Shown piece by piece: positions 44,998 through 53,543 of a stretch of DNA of 64,000 bases (its first letter is position 1; each line of letters begins with the position of its first letter). The stretch covers positions 2,401,501 to 2,465,500 of the forward strand of contig NZ_CP072648.1 in the NCBI RefSeq assembly GCF_018304825.1. Direction: 5' to 3'. The position numbers were made by a program, and so were the translations under genes. The notes under the pieces were generated by a model, which was given only the letters and a program-made list of their open reading frames with translations, was not told the origin of the DNA and did no database searches. This DNA is from Chloracidobacterium validum (lineage in GTDB: Bacteria; Acidobacteriota; Blastocatellia; Chloracidobacteriales; Chloracidobacteriaceae).

Positions 44998-46887
44998 TTA
45001 GCTCAGATAGGTATAGCAAGAAACATAGCTTTCATATTGCCGACACAGCTCATTGGCGCGCTCGGCCGACAGCCGGCCACGCTTGACCTGCTCGGCCGCC
45101 AATTCGCCAAAGCTTTCCTGGAGCGCGGCGCGCTCGTAACGGGCGGTTTCCACAGATTCACCCAAGTTTCCACCAGGCACGACCTTGGTAATCAAGTAAC
45201 CCTCATCCTCAATGACGATATGCGCCTCGTTGAGCGAACCAAACAGGTTATGCCCGCTTCCCATGACTTCCTGGTAAGCGCCGATGAGGAAAATGCCCAG
45301 AAAGTACGGCTCGCCCTTGAACGGATGAAGTTCCAGGGTTTCCTTGATGTCTTTCAAGTCCACGAACTTGTCAATGACACCGTCTGAATCGCAGGTGATG
45401 TCCACCAGGGTCGCCAACTCGGTCGGCGTCTTGTCCAACTTGTGGAGCGGCATGATTGGAAAAAGCTGATCGATCGCCCAGCTATCCGGCAGTGAGCGAA
45501 AAATTGAAAAGTTGCACAGATACTTGGCGGCCAGCATCTGACGCAGCTCTTCATACTCATCTATCATGCTTTTGTCATTTTGCGCGTATTTCGCGGTTCT
45601 CTCACAAACTTCCCAAAACAGAATTTCTCCCTTGGCACGGTCCTCAAGCGAAATGAGTCCAAGGTTGAATAGCGTGTACATTTCATCCTTGTGCTCGATG
45701 GCATCGTGATAGTACTCGGCATAGTTTTTTGAGTTGATGCCCATACACAAGTCTTTGAGTTCGACAATGACCTGTGGGTCGTCATCATCTACCTTGACCG
45801 ATTCATATTCACCAACGACGGTTTCGATTTCAGCGCGGATGTTAGCCACCAACACCGCGTGGTAGGAGGTCAGCATCCGTCCTGATTCAGTAATGATGTT
45901 TGGCTCCGGTACATCTTCGTCTTCACAAACGCTCTTGATGGTGTACACCACATCATTAGCAAATTCCTGAACCGTGTAGTTTGCGGATGACTCTGAACTG
46001 GTTTTGCTGCCATCGTAATCAACACCGAGACCGCCACCCACGTCCATATAATCAATGTTGATTTTCATTGCGCGAATCTTGGCATAGACCCGCGCGGCCT
46101 CCTTGATGGCGTTCTTGACGCGCTTGATGCTCGTGATTTGTGACCCGATGTGAAAGTGCAGGAGTCGCAGCGAGTCAACCATTTCGTTTTCACGAAGCAC
46201 GCGAATCACTTCAAGGATTTCGCTCGTTGTCAGCCCAAACTTGGCTGATTCACCGCCGGACTTCTCCCAGCGTCCACTTCCTTTCGAGTAAAGCTTGACG
46301 CGGATGCCAATAAGTGGGCGGACGCCAATCTCCTGGGACAACTGAATAACGGTTTCCAGTTCGCCGATTTTCTCAATAACAATGACAACGTTTTTACCTA
46401 ATTCCGTGCCAAGCAGCGCCAGGCGGATGTAACTTTCATCCTTGAAGCCGTTGCAAATCATTACGGAGTCGGAGGCTTGTTCGTTGGCCAGGGCCGCGTA
46501 AAGTTCGGGTTTACTACCGACTTCGATCCCAAAGTCATACCGCCGGCCAGCGCGCAGAAATTCCTCTACGACTTCGCGCCGCGGATTCACTTTCATCGGA
46601 AACACACCGTAGTAACGGCCGTTGTAATCAAATTCCTTGATGGCACTTCGGAAAGCCCCGGTCAACTTCTTCATCTGATTGACCAGGATTTGCGGGAAAC
46701 GTAAAAGCAGCGGCGCCTGGATTCGCCGCCGCTGAAGGTCTTCGAGGATTTCCATGATGTCAGCGCCACGCCGGTCATACTCGCTTGGGTGGACGACCAA
46801 ATGGCCTTTTTTATTGATACTGAAGTACCCCGCACCCCAGTTCTCAATCCCGTAGGTCTGAGCGACCTCCTCCAGCTTGGCTTTCAT
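44998..46887 (-). CDS. speA: Biosynthetic arginine decarboxylase
   Basis: A PLP enzyme that converts arginine to agmatine, the entry to polyamines. The 629 residues show the alanine-racemase-type barrel: FPMKVNPRREVVEEF with the PLP Lys, EVGSKPELYAAL, IRVKLYSKGSGRWEKSGG, LHFHIGSQITS, VGGGLGVDYDGSKT and ITESGRMLTSYHAVLV. The end contains CDSDGVIDKFVD, typical of SpeA. At 629 residues it is standard for the family. It precedes the deoxyhypusine-synthase-like gene; no agmatine ureohydrolase is visible nearby. Confidence 0.95.
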   Translation of the reverse strand: MKAKLEEVAQTYGIENWGAGYFSINKKGHLVVHPSEYDRRGADIMEILEDLQRRRIQAPLLLRFPQILVNQMKKLTGAFRSAIKEFDYNGRYYGVFPMKVNPRREVVEEFLRAGRRYDFGIEVGSKPELYAALANEQASDSVMICNGFKDESYIRLALLGTELGKNVVIVIEKIGELETVIQLSQEIGVRPLIGIRVKLYSKGSGRWEKSGGESAKFGLTTSEILEVIRVLRENEMVDSLRLLHFHIGSQITSIKRVKNAIKEAARVYAKIRAMKINIDYMDVGGGLGVDYDGSKTSSESSANYTVQEFANDVVYTIKSVCEDEDVPEPNIITESGRMLTSYHAVLVANIRAEIETVVGEYESVKVDDDDPQVIVELKDLCMGINSKNYAEYYHDAIEHKDEMYTLFNLGLISLEDRAKGEILFWEVCERTAKYAQNDKSMIDEYEELRQMLAAKYLCNFSIFRSLPDSWAIDQLFPIMPLHKLDKTPTELATLVDITCDSDGVIDKFVDLKDIKETLELHPFKGEPYFLGIFLIGAYQEVMGSGHNLFGSLNEAHIVIEDEGYLITKVVPGGNLGESVETARYERAALQESFGELAAEQVKRGRLSAERANELCRQYESYVSCYTYLS

Positions 46888-47093
46888 CGCGTGTCCTCGC
46901 GGCTTGAAATCACGTCACCTGACAACAATGCAAACAAGCCTGTAAATGTAGCAAACACAAGGCAGAGCGTCAAAAAAAAATCCCTACCTACTTATTCGAC
47001 TTAAGCCACGCTAGTTCAACAATATAGAAAGCCTTTTCCCCGTGCCAGAGAGGTTGCGGAAGCCGACCTGGCAAGCCGGGCTGAAAGGAACCT

Positions 47094-47123
47094 TTGCATT
47101 TCACCTGCTCGCTGCACTATAGT
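47094..47123 (+). promoter_or_regulatory. Probable promoter of tRNA-Leu
   Basis: TTGCAT (47094-47099) and TATAGT (47118-47123) are 18 bases apart. The -10 box matches five of six positions and the -35 three of six. The predicted start falls about 12-15 bases before the tRNA. Confidence 0.45.
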
Positions 47124-47143
47124 TCCGGGTCTGTCACTAACTT

Positions 47144-47226
47144 GCCGGAGTGGTGGAATGGTAGACGCGCCGGACTCAAAATCCGGTGGGGGCAACCCCG
47201 TGAGAGTTCGAGTCTCTCCTCCGGCA
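47144..47226 (+). tRNA. tRNA-Leu (anticodon CAA)
   Basis: A class II tRNA: acceptor gccggag / ctccggc, D-arm region with ggtagac, anticodon stem ccgga / tccgg with loop ctcaaaa and anticodon CAA, a long variable arm (gggggcaacccc), and T-arm gagag-ttcgagt-ctctc. CCA is not encoded after the discriminator A. It stands alone between speA and the UbiB-family gene. Confidence 0.96.
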
Positions 47227-47262
47227 CTCATGTGCCAGTTCGCCTGCTTTCCAACCCTCAAC

Positions 47263-48729
47263 CTACCGACGGTCGATGTCGCCGACTGGTTCGCGCTGAA
47301 TCGCCGCCGCCTGATCGAGGCGGTCGGCGACCGGACCCAGTGTCTCTTGTAGGGTCTGAAACAAGCGCCGTACCGGACTCCCCACAGGGCGCGTGCCATT
47401 GACCGGCGGGGACGATGGCACGCGGGCAACCGGCTGCGCGGCTGTCCGGCGAACGAGGTCTTCCAGTGCCGCCTGTAACCCTGCGCTGCCATCGGCAATG
47501 ACATTCCAACCCGGTTGGTAGTAGGACGCGACCCCTTCCAGCATCTGGATGAGCCGAAAGGCATAGGCTAGGTCTTCCGGCAGCAGAAACCGAACTTGGC
47601 TGCGCTCGACCGCCTGGCCGACGGCGGCTATCCGGTTCTTGGTGTTGGACTGCAAAATGTTGATCTCGCCAATCTGGGCAATGGCCGCGCGTGCCTGCGC
47701 GCGTGGCGTGTCCGGTGAGACGAGTCCAATTCGGTAAAACCCATCCACCACCTCATCAAGGCGTCCCTGCGTAGCCGCGCGCACCATATCCGCCAACGCT
47801 TTGCGTGTTGACGCCGACATGGTCTGCACCATACCGAAATCCAACAGGGCCAAGCGGCCGTCCGGCAGCACCAGGAAGTTCCCTGGATGTGGATCGGCGT
47901 GATAGTACCCTTCGCACAACATCATGTAAGCGTAGAGATGCACCAACCTATCCAGCAGCCGCTGCGGCTTGCGGACAATCCGGCACACGGCATCAGCGTC
48001 GCTAATCCGGCAGCCGGCAATGAAGTCCAAGACCAGCACCCGTGGCGTGCACAACTCATCAACCGTTTCTGGAACTACAACGCCAGGAAAGTCGGCTAGC
48101 ATTTCCCGTATCCGAACGGCATGTTGGCGCTCGGAGGCAAAATCAGCCTCTTCTCGAAAACCAGCTTCAAAGCGGCCGACGACCGTCAGGATGTCTTCCC
48201 AGAGTGGGTTGCGAGAAATGCGCCGCAGTCCATTGGCGATTCGGCGAATAAGCTCAAAGTCGGTCTCCAGCAGTGCCAGCGTATCCGGCTTGAGAAACTT
48301 GATCACGACGTCCCGTCCGCGCCACCGCGCCCGGTGAACCTGCCCAAGGCTAGCTGTCGCCAGCGGCTCTGGGTCGAACCACTCGAAAAGCTCAGACAGC
48401 ACGCGCCCATATTCGCGTTCGAGAAAAGGCTTGACGATATGGATTGGGACAGGGCGCACGGCATCCTGCAACTTGGCCAGTTCGGCCGCGTAGGGCGGCG
48501 AGAGCGTATCCGTTCGGACGCCAACGACTTGCCCAACCTTGATAAACACAATCCCCAAGCGCTCCAAAGCCTCGCGCAACCGCTCTGCGGCGCGCTGTGT
48601 TCGTGCCGCACGGTCGCCGGTCGGCAAACAACTTGCCAACCAAGCACGGCAGAAGGGCCAGAAGGTTTTCAGAATCGTCACGAAGCGACGGCGCAGGGTG
48701 GTGGCATTTGGGCGCGGAGAGGTTGGCAT
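47263..48729 (-). CDS. ABC1/AarF/UbiB-family protein kinase-like protein
   Basis: A 488-residue ADCK/UbiB-type atypical kinase. Markers are the KxGQ motif in FIKVGQVVGVRTDTLSP, the Ala-rich loop replacement TASLGQVHRA, VVIKFLKP with the Lys, EADFASERQ, the catalytic YHADPHPGNFLV and the metal Asp in LALLDFGMV. These proteins support ubiquinone or other isoprenoid-lipid metabolism, sometimes in thylakoid-like or lipid-droplet contexts. The two C-terminal membrane helices of E. coli UbiB are absent here; instead there is a Pro/Arg-rich end of about 70 residues. The gene ends 36 bases from tRNA-Leu. Confidence 0.88.
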   Translation of the reverse strand: MPTSPRPNATTLRRRFVTILKTFWPFCRAWLASCLPTGDRAARTQRAAERLREALERLGIVFIKVGQVVGVRTDTLSPPYAAELAKLQDAVRPVPIHIVKPFLEREYGRVLSELFEWFDPEPLATASLGQVHRARWRGRDVVIKFLKPDTLALLETDFELIRRIANGLRRISRNPLWEDILTVVGRFEAGFREEADFASERQHAVRIREMLADFPGVVVPETVDELCTPRVLVLDFIAGCRISDADAVCRIVRKPQRLLDRLVHLYAYMMLCEGYYHADPHPGNFLVLPDGRLALLDFGMVQTMSASTRKALADMVRAATQGRLDEVVDGFYRIGLVSPDTPRAQARAAIAQIGEINILQSNTKNRIAAVGQAVERSQVRFLLPEDLAYAFRLIQMLEGVASYYQPGWNVIADGSAGLQAALEDLVRRTAAQPVARVPSSPPVNGTRPVGSPVRRLFQTLQETLGPVADRLDQAAAIQREPVGDIDRR

Positions 48730-48944
48730 GACGATAAGACGCGGCGCGGCGCTCGGTTTCAGTCGGCTGCTTGGGCAGCACTAAGGACAACGTAGCTCAC
48801 GCCGGGCAGTTTTTGTGTATCAGGATCGTGGATTTGGAAACGATAAATTACCCACAACCGCCGGAATCGGTGTAAAACTACTGGTGTAATGCCATCGGTA
48901 GCGCGCCCACCCGCCGCCAGGATTCAAACCCCAAGGAACCGTTT

Positions 48945-50252
48945 ATGAGTAACCCCCTACTTTCACTGTCCTCGCACTCGCTCCCGCAACTCGACGCTAC
49001 CAGCGATGGTCAGTCACGCATGACCCGCGTCGTGAGCAAGTATTTCAACCGGGCTGCCGATATTCTGAACCTCGATCCAAACTATCGCCTCATTCTGGGG
49101 CTTCCAAGCCGGGAGTTGGCTGTCAACTTGCCGGTGCAACTCGACTCTGGCGAGATCCATATCTTTCCGGGCTACCGCGTGCAGCATCATGTGGCGATGG
49201 GTCCGATGCAAGGTGGACTTCGCTACCGCCCAGACCTGACGCTAGACGACCTGCGCGCCCTGGCCCTGTGGGCTACCTTGACGGCGGCCGTGGCTGACGT
49301 GCCATTTGGCGGCTCGATGGGCGGCATTGTGTGTGACCCATCCACCATGTCGAGCCAGGAACTTGAACGCCTCACTCGGCGCTACGTAGTTGAGATTCTC
49401 GACATCATCGGCACCGAACGCGACATCCTCTCGCCGGATTTCAGCACGGACCAGCAGGTCATGGCCTGGATCATGGACACCTATTCCATGCACGCCCGGC
49501 AGACGGTTACAGCCATCGTGACCGGCAAACCGCTGGAACTAGGCGGCTCGCATGGCTCGCACGAATCAATTGGCTACGGCGTATGGTGCTTGCTTGACGC
49601 GGCGCTCAAACACCTTGGGCGGCAACCAACTCAAACGAGCGTCGCCATCCAGGGCGCCGGTCGCCGTGGCGGCTCCGCCGCAGTGCTCCTTCATGAAGCC
49701 GGCTATAACGTCATCGCCATCACCGACTCCGGCGGCGGGGTCTATCGTCCTGATGGACTCAACATTCCCGACGTGCTGGACTACTTCACGCGCACTGGCT
49801 CGTTGGCCGGCTACAAGGAAGCCGATGCTCTTACGGATGCTGAACTCCTGTCCCTTGACTGTGACGTGCTGGTGCCAGCCTATTTGCAGAACCAGATCAC
49901 GGCAGACAATGTCAAAAACCTGCGCTGCCGCATCTTATGCGAAGCGGCCTATGGCGCCAGTACGTCCGAAGCCAGCGAAGTTCTCGATAACTCCGACATT
50001 TATGTCATTCCCGCCATCATGGGTGAATCGGGGGGCATCATCGTGCGCTACTTCGAGTGGGTACAGAACCGGATTGGTTTCCGTTGGCGACGGCATATCG
50101 TACTCGAACGTCTCCGTGATCGGGTCGTGGCCATGTATCGGAATGTGGTCAAGGTTGGCGAGGAGCATAGCGTGAGCCTCCGGGAAGCCAGCTATATTCT
50201 GGGCGTCCAGCACATGGGCCGCGACCTTTCCCTACGCGGCATCTATGCCTGA
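48945..50252 (+). CDS. Glu/Leu/Phe/Val dehydrogenase-family protein lacking catalytic lysines
   Basis: A 435-residue protein aligned throughout with hexameric glutamate dehydrogenase: MGPMQGGLRYRPDLTLDD, DVPFGGSMGGIVCDP, SPDFSTDQQVMAWIMD, GGSHGSHESIGYGV and the NAD site VAIQGAGRRGGSAA. In active enzymes the first motif is PxKGG, the second GGxKGG with the catalytic Lys, and another Lys lies near WxTxK; here these are Gln, Met and Thr/Ala. The Asp of PDxxT is kept. It is therefore probably not a functional dehydrogenase. Thermus has a similar non-catalytic partner, GdhA, that regulates GdhB. It heads a run with a methyltransferase and lpxD. Confidence 0.9.
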   Translation: MSNPLLSLSSHSLPQLDATSDGQSRMTRVVSKYFNRAADILNLDPNYRLILGLPSRELAVNLPVQLDSGEIHIFPGYRVQHHVAMGPMQGGLRYRPDLTLDDLRALALWATLTAAVADVPFGGSMGGIVCDPSTMSSQELERLTRRYVVEILDIIGTERDILSPDFSTDQQVMAWIMDTYSMHARQTVTAIVTGKPLELGGSHGSHESIGYGVWCLLDAALKHLGRQPTQTSVAIQGAGRRGGSAAVLLHEAGYNVIAITDSGGGVYRPDGLNIPDVLDYFTRTGSLAGYKEADALTDAELLSLDCDVLVPAYLQNQITADNVKNLRCRILCEAAYGASTSEASEVLDNSDIYVIPAIMGESGGIIVRYFEWVQNRIGFRWRRHIVLERLRDRVVAMYRNVVKVGEEHSVSLREASYILGVQHMGRDLSLRGIYA

Positions 50253-50850
50253 TGTTCTGGCCCAGTGGATCACGCGGCTGGATGGTCAGCGGGTGCTCGA
50301 TATTGGATGCGGACGCCACAAAACGCCGGGCGCGGTTGGGCTGGATGCCAACCCACAAGTAGACGCCGACGTCGTCCATGACCTCGATGACGTGCCTTAC
50401 CCTTTTGCCGAAAGCAGCTTTGATGCGGTGATCGGGCGGCACGTCATCGAGCATGTACAAGCGCCGCTGGCCGTCATCACCGAACTGCATCGCATCGTGC
50501 GGCCGGGTGGGTGGGTTCTGTTGGTAGCGCCACACTGGACGAATCCCGATTTCGCCACCGACTTGACGCACCGCAACCACTTGAACAGCTATTCCTTTCG
50601 CAACTTGACTGTGGGCAACGAGGTGTTTGATTTCTACGCCTCGGCGCGTTTTCACCAGCGCCCGCCATACGTTACCCTACTCAACCTGTGGCGCGCCTGC
50701 GGCATCGAATGGCTCGTCAACTTGGATCGGCGTCATGCTGGCTGGCGTTTCTTGCGGCGCTTCTGGGAACAATACGGCAACGCCATCGCGCGTGGGAAAG
50801 AGATTTACTTTGAACTTGAAGTCGTCAAGACGGCGGCTTCGTCAACCTAA
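50245..50850 (+). CDS. Class I SAM-dependent methyltransferase
   Basis: A 201-residue Methyltransf_11-type enzyme. Motif I is RVLDIGCGRHKTPGAVGLD, followed by ADVVHDLDDVPYPF, VIGRHVIEHVQAPLAVI and LHRIVRPGGWVLL. The substrate cannot be told; it may be a lipid or cell-envelope intermediate, judging from lpxD beside it. It overlaps the GDH-like gene by eight bases and is followed by lpxD after three bases, so the three are surely cotranscribed. Confidence 0.88.
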   Translation: MPDVLAQWITRLDGQRVLDIGCGRHKTPGAVGLDANPQVDADVVHDLDDVPYPFAESSFDAVIGRHVIEHVQAPLAVITELHRIVRPGGWVLLVAPHWTNPDFATDLTHRNHLNSYSFRNLTVGNEVFDFYASARFHQRPPYVTLLNLWRACGIEWLVNLDRRHAGWRFLRRFWEQYGNAIARGKEIYFELEVVKTAASST

Positions 50851-50853
50851 GTC

Positions 50854-51921
50854 ATGACCAATACCCAGTCGGGACACGCCCTACGTGAAATTGCAGCCGC
50901 CTTTGGCTACGCCGTGGAAGGCTTGGATGCCACAGCAGATGCGATGATTACCGGTGTCGCCGGCCTCGACGATGCCGGGCCGACCGACCTCACCTTTCTA
51001 TCGAATGCGCGATACGCCGCCAAAGCCCGTGCCACCCGCGCGGCCGCTGTAATTCTCAGCCACGGTGTTTCGGCGGACGGCATTCCGTGCCCGGTTTTGC
51101 GCGCGCCGGATGCCTACCTGGCCTTTGCGCAGGTGGCGCAGTGGTTTTACCAATCGCCACTCCCGCCCCCCGGTATTCATCCAACAGCCGTCATTGCGCC
51201 CTCGGCCCAGATCGGACAGGAGGTCAGGATAGGTCCCTATGTCGTCATTGGCGCCGGCGTTGTGCTCGGCGACCGGGCGGCGCTCTACCCGCACACGGTT
51301 GTTTACGACGGCGCGCGCATCGGCGATGACTGCGTTCTCCATGCCCATGTCGTCATTCGGGAACAAGTCGAACTCGGACGCCGGGTCATCGTCCACAATC
51401 ACGTCACCGTTGGCTGTGACGGATTTGGCTACGCCAAGCGCCCGGACGGACGGTGGGAAAAAATTCCCCAGGGCGGACGGGTCATCATCGAAGACGACGT
51501 GGAGATTGGCGCGGGCACGCAGATTGACCGCGCCAGTGTGGGCGAAACCCGCATCCGGCGGGGCGCGAAACTCGACAACCTCGTGCAAATCGGCCATGCC
51601 GTCGAAGTGGGTGAAGATACCCTCCTCTGCGCTCAGGTCGGCATTGCCGGGAGCGCTACGATTGGGTCGCGGGTGATTCTGGCCGGACAGGTCGGCGTCG
51701 CCGGACACCTGACCATTGGGGATGGAGTGACGGCGCTGGCCCAGAGCGGCATCCCAAATGATGTGCCGGCCGGACGCCAAGTCGCTGGCTATCCGGCGGT
51801 TGACCGTCGCCAGTGGCTGCGTGTTTCGGCGGCCCAGGCAAAACTTCCTGACTTACTCAAATACATTCACGCCCTTGAAGCGCGGCTTGCCGCGCTTGAA
51901 AAGGCACATCCCACGGAGTGA
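50854..51921 (+). CDS. lpxD: UDP-3-O-(3-hydroxyacyl)glucosamine N-acyltransferase
   Basis: LpxD is the third enzyme of lipid A synthesis; it adds the second hydroxyacyl chain to UDP-GlcN. The N-terminal uridine-binding domain (residues 1-100, with [14 protein letters not shown]) precedes the left-handed beta-helix: [21 protein letters not shown], the catalytic His in [27 protein letters not shown] and GIPNDVPAG. At 355 residues the length is normal. It follows the methyltransferase by three bases. Its presence implies lipid A and an outer membrane. Confidence 0.95.
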   Translation: MTNTQSGHALREIAAAFGYAVEGLDATADAMITGVAGLDDAGPTDLTFLSNARYAAKARATRAAAVILSHGVSADGIPCPVLRAPDAYLAFAQVAQWFYQSPLPPPGIHPTAVIAPSAQIGQEVRIGPYVVIGAGVVLGDRAALYPHTVVYDGARIGDDCVLHAHVVIREQVELGRRVIVHNHVTVGCDGFGYAKRPDGRWEKIPQGGRVIIEDDVEIGAGTQIDRASVGETRIRRGAKLDNLVQIGHAVEVGEDTLLCAQVGIAGSATIGSRVILAGQVGVAGHLTIGDGVTALAQSGIPNDVPAGRQVAGYPAVDRRQWLRVSAAQAKLPDLLKYIHALEARLAALEKAHPTE

Positions 51922-51929
51922 AACGCTAT

Positions 51930-52487
51930 ATGACCCGCACTTACCAGTCCACCACCCGACTCGGACTCACGGCGCTCCTGGTGCTAGCTTGTCTGCTCTT
52001 GGCGATACCGAGCCGAGCGGCCGCGCCAGTGGTCTTCACAAGCGCCTACACTGACCTGAACACCCAGTGCCGTTATGCTCGGTCAGGCGCGGAAGGGAGT
52101 GATGCGCCCATGATTTGCCCAGGCCAGGGCGGCTATCGTCTCACCATCAGCTTTAGCGCCTTTGCGGCAGATATTTTGGTCGAATCCCGTGATGGGCGAT
52201 TTTCGCGGCCGATTGCCAGCGACCAAGCGCCGAACTACGCCAGGGAAAAAGGACGTAAGGCCGAGTGGCGGCTGGCCAATGGCAAGCCATTTGCCGTGAT
52301 TTTGCGTACCTTTGCGTACCGCAGCAATGACCTGGGTGAACCGGATTTTTCTAAAAAGGTCGGGGAGAAACTCGTGGTCAAGGGACTCGAAGGCTTCGAG
52401 CATATTGATGTTGAAGTGGACGCTCGAACAACCCCAAACGCGAACGCGCGGGCGCGTCAGCTCGCCGATGAGCATTACGCCAAGTAA
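51930..52487 (+). CDS. Secreted protein of unknown function
   Basis: A protein of about 185 residues with a signal peptide (GLTALLVLACLLLAIPSRAAA) cleaved near AAA. The mature part contains two Cys (TQCRYARSG, MICPGQGGYRL) likely to form a disulfide, and a small mixed domain with DILVESRDGRF and KPFAVILRTFAYRSNDLG. I recognise no family. An upstream GTG at 51918 overlaps the lpxD stop, but GGAG lies 11 bases from the ATG at 51930, which I prefer. It belongs to the GDH-like/lpxD run. Confidence 0.72.
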   Translation: MTRTYQSTTRLGLTALLVLACLLLAIPSRAAAPVVFTSAYTDLNTQCRYARSGAEGSDAPMICPGQGGYRLTISFSAFAADILVESRDGRFSRPIASDQAPNYAREKGRKAEWRLANGKPFAVILRTFAYRSNDLGEPDFSKKVGEKLVVKGLEGFEHIDVEVDARTTPNANARARQLADEHYAK

Positions 52488-52504
52488 AGCCAGAAGTGAA
52501 GTCA

Positions 52505-53521
52505 ATGCGCGCTGGTCAGCGCCGGCGTCAGTCACAAGGTGGCTGGCGGGGCGGTCTCCTCATTGTCGGCGGGCTGGGCCTCGTTGCCACCGCAGTCTGG
52601 TTCCTGTGGCAGTTTCGGGACAGACTGACCCCTGCGCCAACCCCGATCACGGGCAAGGTGTTGTATGTCCATGCCATTGATGTCGGGCAGGGGGATAGCT
52701 ACCTGATTGTCACGCCGGAACGAAAGACCGTCTTGATTGACGCCGGTTTGGCGGAGTCGGGCGCGCGGGTGACAGCGTTTCTGCGTCAGCAGAAGATTTC
52801 GTCCCTGGACCTTGTGATTGCTACCCATCCCCATGCCGACCACATCGGCGGCATGGGTTACGTGCTTGAAGCGGTCAGTGTCAAAAACGTTCTCGACAGT
52901 GGACAGGAACACACGACGCTGACGTACCGCCGGATGCTCGAAGCCGTCAAAAAGCATGTCGGACGACTCACCATCGCCAAGGCCGGGCAACAATTCAACC
53001 TCGACAATGGGATCGTGCTGTCGGTGCTCGGCCCACGTCAACCGTGGCTCCAGAATGTCTCCGGCAGCGATCTCAACGCCAATTCGGTTGTCGTTCGGCT
53101 GGATTACGGTAACTTTTCCATGCTGTTTACTGGCGATGCGGAAGATGAGACCGAAGACCGTCTCCTGGCGGATGGCGCACCACTTCAGGCAACGGTTCTC
53201 AAGGTGGCGCATCACGGCTCGCGCCACTCGACTAAGGACCGGTTCTTGCGCGAGGTCAAGCCGACCATTGCCATCATCTCCTGTGGCGCAACCAACCGTT
53301 ATGGACACCCGACCCAGGCGACGCTCGACCGCCTGAAGCGCGTTGGGGCGACCGTCTATCGCACCGATCTGCACGGCGACATCACGATTGCCGCGAATGG
53401 GACGGAATATGCCGTCACTACGGCGCGCCAAGCCACCCCGGCTGACATTTGGCGCGGCCGGCAGCCTGGTACCGACAACGATTCCGGCGACGAGATGCCC
53501 CGCCAACGCACCGGACGGTGA
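52505..53521 (+). CDS. ComEC/Rec2-type MBL-fold hydrolase, membrane anchored
   Basis: A protein of about 338 residues: an N-terminal membrane anchor (GGLLIVGGLGLVATAVWFL) and an MBL domain like the ComEC C-terminal domain. Motifs are AIDVGQGDSYLIVTP, LIDAGL, the metal site THPHADHIGG, FTGDAEDETEDRLL, KVAHHGSRHSTKDRFL and CGATNRYGHPTQATLDRL. No competence membrane channel is present, so it resembles the stand-alone ComEC-like hydrolases. Role in DNA degradation or phosphodiester cleavage is inferred. It is the last gene of the run and converges on a TPR gene 22 bases away. Confidence 0.9.
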   Translation: MRAGQRRRQSQGGWRGGLLIVGGLGLVATAVWFLWQFRDRLTPAPTPITGKVLYVHAIDVGQGDSYLIVTPERKTVLIDAGLAESGARVTAFLRQQKISSLDLVIATHPHADHIGGMGYVLEAVSVKNVLDSGQEHTTLTYRRMLEAVKKHVGRLTIAKAGQQFNLDNGIVLSVLGPRQPWLQNVSGSDLNANSVVVRLDYGNFSMLFTGDAEDETEDRLLADGAPLQATVLKVAHHGSRHSTKDRFLREVKPTIAIISCGATNRYGHPTQATLDRLKRVGATVYRTDLHGDITIAANGTEYAVTTARQATPADIWRGRQPGTDNDSGDEMPRQRTGR

Positions 53522-53543
53522 GCTTGGCCGAAGCCCTATGGCG

